Positions 22,916 through 27,546 of a stretch of 27,546 bases of DNA are shown here, piece after piece. The position numbers and the translations under genes were made by a program. Every line of letters starts with the position of its first letter. Position 1 is the stretch's first letter. The stretch is from an uncultured Lachnospiraceae bacterium (GTDB taxonomy: Bacteria > Bacillota > Clostridia > Lachnospirales > Lachnospiraceae): assembly GCA_949076555.1 (NCBI GenBank), contig CARUOB010000021.1, positions 1-27,546 of the forward strand. The letters are read 5' to 3'. The notes under the pieces were generated by a model, which worked only from the letters and a program-made list of their open reading frames with translations, searched no databases and was not told the origin of the DNA.

Positions 22916-24247
22916 TTAATCTGTCCTTGCCGCATGGGCCTTTTTCCATGCCTTAATCTCCGCAAGCCGCTTTTTGAGCGCCTCTTCCTCGCCCATCCCG
23001 GCTGGCCGGTAATATTCCCGCCCCAGAAGGGCGTCCGGCAAACACTGCATGTTCGTCAGTTTCTCCTCCGTATCGTGTGCGTACTGATAATTCTTTCCGT
23101 ATTCCAGATCTCGCATAAGCCCCGTCACGCCGTTTCTGATCACAAGAGGCACCGGTTCCGCCAGATCCTTGACGGCGTCCTCCTTCGCCTCGTTGTAAGA
23201 CACCTCCATGGCGTTCGACTTTGGCGCGAGGGCCACATAGACTACCGCCTGCGTCAGATGGACGTTGCACTCCGGCATCCCCAGAAAATGGCAAGCCTGA
23301 TAAGCTGCCACCGCAATCTGCAGCGCACGCGGATCGGCCAGTCCCACATCCTCGCTGGCAAACCGCACCACGCGCCTCGCCACATAGAGCGGGTCTTCCC
23401 CCGCCTCCAGCATCCGGGCCAGCCAGTAGACCGCCGCGTCCGGGTCGGAGTTTCGCATCGATTTATGTAAGGCGGAGATGAGATTGTAATGCTCCTCCCC
23501 CTTTTTATCGTACAAAAGCGACTTTCGCATGGTGCACTGTTCCAGCGTTTCCTTCGTCACCGTCACCGCACCCTCTGCGTCCATCTCCCCGTTTAACACA
23601 ACCATTTCCAGCGTGGAAAGGGCGTTTCTGGCGTCGCCGTTTGCAAAGACAGCGATCATCTCAAGGGTTTCATCATCGATATGCACCGTCTGATTTCCGA
23701 ACCCCCTGGGATCTGCCAGTGCATGTGACAAAAGCTCTTTGATCTCCTGCGTGGTGAGCGCCTGCAGCACAAACACCTTGCAACGGGATAAAAGAGCGCT
23801 GTTAATCTCAAAAGATGGATTTTCTGTGGTCGCACCGATCAGGATAATACTTCCCTTCTCCACAAACGGAAGGAAAGCGTCCTGCTGCGCCTTATTAAAA
23901 CGATGTATCTCGTCCACAAACAGAATCGTCCTGACACCGTACTGACGGTTTTTCTCCGCCTGCTCCATGACGGTTCTGATCTCTTTGATGCCGCTTGTCA
24001 CCGCAGAGAAATCAATGAAGGAAGACTTGGTTTTATTGGCAATGATCCTTGCCAGAGTAGTCTTTCCCACGCCGGGCGGCCCCCAGAAAATCATGGAAGA
24101 AACCTGATCCTGCTCGATCAGCTTCCTAAGTACCTTTCCTTTTCCAAGCAGATGGCCCTGCCCTACATATTCTTCCAGATTTCCCGGCCTGAGCTTCGCT
24201 GCCAAAGGCTGCGGCATTTCTCTGTCAAATAAAGATATCTGATCCAC
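22916..24247 (-). CDS. rarA: Replication-associated recombination protein A (AAA+ ATPase)
   Basis: This 443-residue RarA/MgsA/WRNIP1-family AAA+ protein acts at stalled replication forks. Visible features are PLAAKLRPGNLEEYVGQGHLLG, Walker A GPPGVGKTT at about 56-64, Walker B ILFVDEIHRFNKAQQDAFLP near 108-126, sensor 1 GATTENPSFEIN, and the C-terminal tetramerisation part (EDVGLADPRAL, PKSNAMEVSYNEA). The N-terminal QISLF at residues 3-7 resembles the beta-clamp binding pentapeptide. The start is GTG 24247, with AGAGATAGGA overlapping the bactofilin stop codon (5-bp gap), so the gene is translationally coupled as the third member of the M23-bactofilin-rarA operon. Confidence 0.96.
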   Translation of the reverse strand: MDQISLFDREMPQPLAAKLRPGNLEEYVGQGHLLGKGKVLRKLIEQDQVSSMIFWGPPGVGKTTLARIIANKTKSSFIDFSAVTSGIKEIRTVMEQAEKNRQYGVRTILFVDEIHRFNKAQQDAFLPFVEKGSIILIGATTENPSFEINSALLSRCKVFVLQALTTQEIKELLSHALADPRGFGNQTVHIDDETLEMIAVFANGDARNALSTLEMVVLNGEMDAEGAVTVTKETLEQCTMRKSLLYDKKGEEHYNLISALHKSMRNSDPDAAVYWLARMLEAGEDPLYVARRVVRFASEDVGLADPRALQIAVAAYQACHFLGMPECNVHLTQAVVYVALAPKSNAMEVSYNEAKEDAVKDLAEPVPLVIRNGVTGLMRDLEYGKNYQYAHDTEEKLTNMQCLPDALLGREYYRPAGMGEEEALKKRLAEIKAWKKAHAARTD

Positions 24248-24252
24248 GTTTC

Positions 24253-24711
24253 CTATCTCTTATTCCACTTATTGTTGTTGTCATTATCCTTCTTGGCATC
24301 CTGATCCTGCTTGTCTGTCTCCGACGTCTGCGTCGAAGATTCCGGCCGTGTGGCAATGCCTTCCGAGTTCATAATACACTGTCCCTGGAATACCGCGTTT
24401 TCATCCACGATCAGGCTCTTCGTACGGATATTGCCGATCACTCTGCCTGTAGAAGCCACCTCGGTTCTGCCGCCGCTGGTCAGGTCACCTTCCAGAGAGC
24501 CGCCGATGATAATACTGCTGCCCTTCACATTTCCTTTCACCTTACCGCTGGAACTGATAATGAGCGCACCCTCTGTCTCAACATCCCCGGTCACGCTTCC
24601 CTCCACGCGAACAGCCTCCTTCGCGCGGATATTGCCGTCCACCACCATATCAGCGCCTATAATGCTGCTGATCTTCGCGTTAATCTGATCTACCGACTTT
24701 TTCCCCAACAT
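24253..24711 (-). CDS. Bactofilin (polymer-forming cytoskeletal protein)
   Basis: This 152-residue protein has the right-handed beta-helix pattern of bactofilins: IIGADMVVDGNIRAKEAVRVEGSVTGDVETEGALIISSSGKVKGNVKG and further repeats with G.V.G/I.G periodicity through about residue 115. The N-terminus (MLGKKSVDQINAKIS) and a polar Gln/Asp/Lys/Asn-rich C-terminal tail flank the core. Bactofilins self-assemble without nucleotide at the membrane and localise cell-wall enzymes. ATG 24711 has GGGAGG 5 nt upstream, better than an extension to 24738 that overlaps the preceding gene. It lies 10 bp after an M23-like membrane protein, a pairing known from other bacteria where bactofilin and a LytM-domain protein cooperate in cell shape. 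Confidence 0.93.
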   Translation of the reverse strand: MLGKKSVDQINAKISSIIGADMVVDGNIRAKEAVRVEGSVTGDVETEGALIISSSGKVKGNVKGSSIIIGGSLEGDLTSGGRTEVASTGRVIGNIRTKSLIVDENAVFQGQCIMNSEGIATRPESSTQTSETDKQDQDAKKDNDNNNKWNKR

Positions 24712-24721
24712 AGCTTCCTCC

Positions 24722-25516
24722 CTATCCTTTGATCTCAATCAAATCAAGCGGATCTACATAACTATCATCCTTGCGGATACTGTAGCCCGTCTCCGTGTTA
24801 TCCTCGCCAACCAGGAAAAGCGCCACGCCCTTCACAACCTGACTGCCCTCCTCCACAATGGGGCTGCCCAGATTCCGATATGTGGTGACATACCCGTTTC
24901 CATGGTCGATGATCACGTAGCTCACCTCGCCTTCCGCCTCCCGGACTTCTTTCACCGTGCCCGGTGCGGTGGCAACCACCTTCGTTCCTTCCGCCGCCAC
25001 GAAAATGAGTTCTTTCCAATCTTCTTTCGCCTCAACCTTCAGCGTATTCTCATTCTCATCGTCATCCGCGTCATCCGTATCCTCGTCGGCCGCGTCTTCA
25101 TCGGCCTCCGCCGTGTCCTCTTCCTTAATCTGCGCCGCACCGCTCATGGGAAATCCTTTCGGAATATAATTTTCCTCATGGGCCGCCACCAGCTCGTGCT
25201 CCTGTTCTTCCTTGCGGCTTAACGTATTCTCCAGCGAAGCTACCTTTCCCTCGAGACTATCCTTCTCCGCCGAAAGCGCTTCGTTCTCCGCCTTCATCTT
25301 CACGATCTGATCAAGCTGTTTGGCATTCCGGTCTATGTAGCCTCCCATGGTGATGGTCGTATAAACCGCGTAGCAGATTACCGCCACGAACACCACAAAG
25401 GAAACCACCGCCAGCGCGCCGGTCTTGATGTGCATTCTCCGATAGTTCGCCGCAGGAGAATCGGAAGTTAATATTATCGTATAAGTGATCTTTCTCTTGC
25501 GCAAATCTGTGCTCAT
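24722..25516 (-). CDS. Membrane protein with coiled coil and degenerate M23/LytM domain
   Basis: This 264-residue protein has a basic cytoplasmic N-terminus (about 1-28), one TM helix (ALAVVSFVVFVAVICYAVYTTI, about 33-55), a coiled coil of roughly 60-110 (KMKAENEALSAEKDSLEGKVASLENTL), a very acidic linker (AEADEDAADEDTDDADDDEN) and a C-terminal LytM/M23 fold. In that domain the usual HxGxD is absent before APGTV, and the DHGNGYVTTY-AHL signature reads TTYRNL, so the metal-binding His residues are missing and peptidase activity is unlikely. It probably acts as a scaffold or regulator for a true amidase or endopeptidase. ATG 25516 is preceded by GGAGGTGACC; a GTG at 25534 is an alternative start. 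It leads the operon with bactofilin and rarA. Confidence 0.88.
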   Translation of the reverse strand: MSTDLRKRKITYTIILTSDSPAANYRRMHIKTGALAVVSFVVFVAVICYAVYTTITMGGYIDRNAKQLDQIVKMKAENEALSAEKDSLEGKVASLENTLSRKEEQEHELVAAHEENYIPKGFPMSGAAQIKEEDTAEADEDAADEDTDDADDDENENTLKVEAKEDWKELIFVAAEGTKVVATAPGTVKEVREAEGEVSYVIIDHGNGYVTTYRNLGSPIVEEGSQVVKGVALFLVGEDNTETGYSIRKDDSYVDPLDLIEIKG

Positions 25517-25578
25517 AAATAAGGTCACCTCCACTCATCCTTCTTATAATAACACAAACTGCGCAAGAAAAACATAGT

Positions 25579-25621
25579 AATTTTTAAAACAAATATTACA
25601 AATTTTTAAGCAAATGTTACA
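25579..25621. repeat. Two tandem ~21-bp repeats upstream of the M23-bactofilin operon
   Basis: Unit 1 (25579-25600) and unit 2 (25601-25621) both read AATTTTTAA-n-CAAAT-n-TTACA with few differences. On the minus strand each begins TGTAA[C/T]ATTTG. The 21-bp period equals two helical turns, as expected for direct-repeat response-regulator sites; TGTAAY resembles the half-site of WalR-type boxes, although those are usually closer together. Confidence 0.5.
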
Positions 25622-25622
25622 A
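25593..25622 (-). promoter_or_regulatory. Possible promoter of the M23-bactofilin-rarA operon
   Basis: TTGTAA (25617-25622) and TAATAT (25593-25598) are 18 bp apart on the minus strand and lie in the tandem repeats, predicting a leader of about 70 nt. An alternative from the second repeat unit is TTGTAA (25596-25601) with TACTAT (25574-25579) at 16 bp. Confidence 0.4.
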
Positions 25623-25626
25623 AAGA

Positions 25627-25650
25627 CCGGGAAGCGCTTCCAAATCCCGG
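25627..25650 (-). terminator. Probable terminator of the P-type ATPase gene
   Basis: CCGGGA / TCCCGG (25627-25632 with 25645-25650) forms a 6-bp stem around a loop that includes GAAGCGCTTC; on the minus strand it is followed by TCTTTTG. It lies about 55 bp after the ATPase stop codon. Confidence 0.6.
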
Positions 25651-25704
25651 CAGCACAGCTTTTTCAAAAAATCGGCAAATACGGGCATTCTCCGCTTGGC
25701 ACAA

Positions 25705-27546
25705 TCACAGGCGCCTGACAGCCAGCGCTCTCGTGGCATTGATTACCGCCAGAATCATCACGCCCACGTCCGCGAAAATCGCCCACCACATGCCCACGAT
25801 GCCCGCCGCGCCCAAGGCAAGGCAGATCAGCTTCACAGCCAGCGCAAAGACGATATTTTCGTGAACAATCCGCAGCGTTTTTCTTGAAATCTGCATAGCC
25901 AGCGCAATCTTTGCCGGATCGTCGTCCATAAGCACAATATCCGCCGCCTCGATCGCCGCGTCGGAACCGAGCGCTCCCATGGCAATTCCCAGATCCGCCC
26001 GCGAGAGCACAGGCGCATCGTTGATGCCGTCCCCCACAAAAGCCAGCTTTTCCTTGTTTCCCTTTGCGGCGAGAAGTTTTTCCACTTCTCCCACTTTGTC
26101 CGCGGGCAGAAGCTCGCTTCTCACCTCGTCCACGCCAAGCTCCTGCGCGACCGCATCCGCCACAGACTTCGCATCGCCAGTTAACATAACTATACTTCGG
26201 ACGCCCGCCTTCTTGAGGGCGGCAAGCGCCTCCTTCGCCCCCGGTTTCACCACATCAGAAATCAGAATACATCCGGCGTAGACGCCGTCCACCGCCACAT
26301 ATACCTGTGTCCCGATCCCGGAAACCTCCTCCGGCGTAATCTGCAGCCGATCCATCAGTCTGCGGTTGCCCGCCGCCACAAGTCTCCCGTCCACATGGGC
26401 GCAGACGCCGTGACCGCTTATTTCCTCCACATCTTTCACGCGGCTTGTATCAATTTCCTTCCCGTACGCCTCACGCAGACTTCTGCTGATCGGATGGCCG
26501 GAATAACTTTCCGCACACGCCGCATACTCGATCAGCTCCTCCTCGGAAAAGCCGGACGCCGCTTTTTTCCCGGTAACCTCAAACACACCCTTCGTTAGTG
26601 TCCCCGTCTTATCACAGACCACATACTTCGTCTCCGAAAGCGCCTCCAGATAGTTGGAGCCTTTCACCAGAATACCCTTGGCGGAAGCGCCGCCAATCCC
26701 CCCGAAGAAACTGAGGGGAATCGAAATGACCAGCGCGCAGGGACAGCTTATGACTAACGTGGTCAATGCCCTCGTCACCCACACGGCCCAGTTCGGTTCA
26801 TACCCGAAAGCCAGACCGAGAAGGGGCGGCAATATCGCTAACGCCAGCGCACCATAGCAGACCGCCGGTGTATAGTATCTGGCAAAGCGGGTGATAAAAT
26901 TCTCGGAGCGGGATTTCTTCATACTGGAATTTTCCACAAGTTCCAGTATTTTAGAGACCGTCGATTCTCCAAATTCCTTCGTTGTGCGCAGTTTCAACAC
27001 GCCCGACATATTTACGCTGCCGCTGATGACCAGATCTCCTGCTCCCACCTGTCTCGGCAGGCTTTCTCCCGTCAGCGCGCTTGTATTAAGCGATGCCTCC
27101 CCTTCTTCCACCGTGCCGTCGATGGGCACCTTCTCACCGGGCATGACCGTAATGAGCGTGCCGATCTCCACATCGTCCGGATCTACCTGCTCTATCCTTC
27201 CATCCACCTCTATGTTGGCGTAGTCCGGACGGATATCCATCAGCTTCGCAATGTTTCCCCTGCTCTTTCCCACCGCATAGCTCTGGAAAAGCTCTCCGAT
27301 CTGGTAAAAGAGCATGACCGCCACGCCCTCCGTATATTCTCCCAGAATGATAGCGCCCAGCGTGGCCACCGCCATCAGAAAATTCTCATCGAAAACCTCC
27401 CCGTGGATCACACCCAGAAACGCCTTGCGCAAAATGTCATAGCCGATCACCAGATAGGGAACCATAAAGAGCGCGAACCGCCACGGATTCGGCAGCGGTA
27501 CAAAAAGCAGTACGGCCACAAGGACGGCGGCAATTAAAATTCTGAT
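25705..27546 (-). CDS. P1B-type heavy-metal translocating ATPase (Zn/Cd type), 5' end outside the window
   Basis: At least 613 residues are encoded and the frame stays open to the right edge, so a GTG at 27519 is not the real start and the N-terminus, including any metal-binding domain, is missing. Motifs seen are the actuator NTSALTGESLP, the transmembrane metal site SCPCALVISIP (CPC near fragment residue 268), phosphorylation motif CDKTGTLT (Asp near 312), the P1B-specific SGHPISRS, hinge GDGINDAPVLSRADLGIAMG and two final TM helices. The CPC with a following KGILVKGSNYLEAL fits the ZntA/CadA group exporting Zn2+, Cd2+ or Pb2+; Cu transporters usually show additional Asn/Tyr/Met signatures in the last helices not seen here. 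It appears to end its transcription unit. Confidence 0.93.
   Translation of the reverse strand: MRILIAAVLVAVLLFVPLPNPWRFALFMVPYLVIGYDILRKAFLGVIHGEVFDENFLMAVATLGAIILGEYTEGVAVMLFYQIGELFQSYAVGKSRGNIAKLMDIRPDYANIEVDGRIEQVDPDDVEIGTLITVMPGEKVPIDGTVEEGEASLNTSALTGESLPRQVGAGDLVISGSVNMSGVLKLRTTKEFGESTVSKILELVENSSMKKSRSENFITRFARYYTPAVCYGALALAILPPLLGLAFGYEPNWAVWVTRALTTLVISCPCALVISIPLSFFGGIGGASAKGILVKGSNYLEALSETKYVVCDKTGTLTKGVFEVTGKKAASGFSEEELIEYAACAESYSGHPISRSLREAYGKEIDTSRVKDVEEISGHGVCAHVDGRLVAAGNRRLMDRLQITPEEVSGIGTQVYVAVDGVYAGCILISDVVKPGAKEALAALKKAGVRSIVMLTGDAKSVADAVAQELGVDEVRSELLPADKVGEVEKLLAAKGNKEKLAFVGDGINDAPVLSRADLGIAMGALGSDAAIEAADIVLMDDDPAKIALAMQISRKTLRIVHENIVFALAVKLICLALGAAGIVGMWWAIFADVGVMILAVINATRALAVRRL

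Noticed and set aside
27519..27519. GTG 27519 as the start of the P-type ATPase
   Set aside because: The frame continues without a stop to the window edge and the protein would begin inside a TM hairpin; the gene is truncated by the window.
1..27546. tRNA, rRNA, CRISPR arrays, insertion sequences, prophage genes
   Set aside because: None was recognised: no cloverleaf-like segments, regularly spaced repeats, transposases, integrases or phage structural genes.

Overview
The window reads as chromosomal DNA of a Gram-positive gut anaerobe, most likely a Lachnospiraceae/Clostridia member. Indications are strong AGGAGG ribosome sites, lipobox lipoproteins, a diiron FprA-type flavoprotein, an LplB/YtcP-type sugar importer without its own ATPase, a sigma/RsiV-like anti-sigma pair, and a bactofilin beside an M23-like protein. 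This assignment rests on gene types and style, not on a database match.

Region 1 (1-9544) is a mannoside catabolic locus. A LacI-family regulator (+) is divergent from a five-gene minus-strand operon: two permeases, a solute-binding lipoprotein, a GH130 phosphorylase and a GH38 alpha-mannosidase, ending at a strong bidirectional terminator. The importer would deliver small mannosides or trimmed N-glycans, GH38 would strip alpha-mannose, and GH130 would phosphorolyse the remaining beta-mannosidic bond. A 290-nt chain of hairpins precedes the binding-protein gene, and a related degenerate element follows it.

Region 2 (9545-9971) is the most unusual part. Two good promoters face each other across an imperfect inverted repeat of about 30 bp and run into one bidirectional terminator. 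Between them lies a 44-residue single-TM protein, preceded in the same frame by an 8-codon ORF with a strong ribosome site and an amber stop. It looks like an uncatalogued type I toxin-antitoxin locus, resembling par/Fst in layout.

Region 3 (9972-18000) holds a large lipoprotein of unknown role, a GH2 beta-mannosidase, a small two-TM protein, a metallophosphoesterase, the tRNA t6A dehydratase TcdA, and an FprA-type flavodiiron protein with a structured leader.

Region 4 (18012-27546) is mostly housekeeping on the minus strand: the ECF sigma/anti-sigma pair, a HAD phosphatase, an SDR dehydrogenase, purA with an odd structured leader, an operon of degenerate M23 protein, bactofilin and rarA, and the 3' part of a Zn/Cd-type P1B ATPase that runs off the right edge. 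I saw no tRNA, rRNA, CRISPR array, insertion sequence or prophage.
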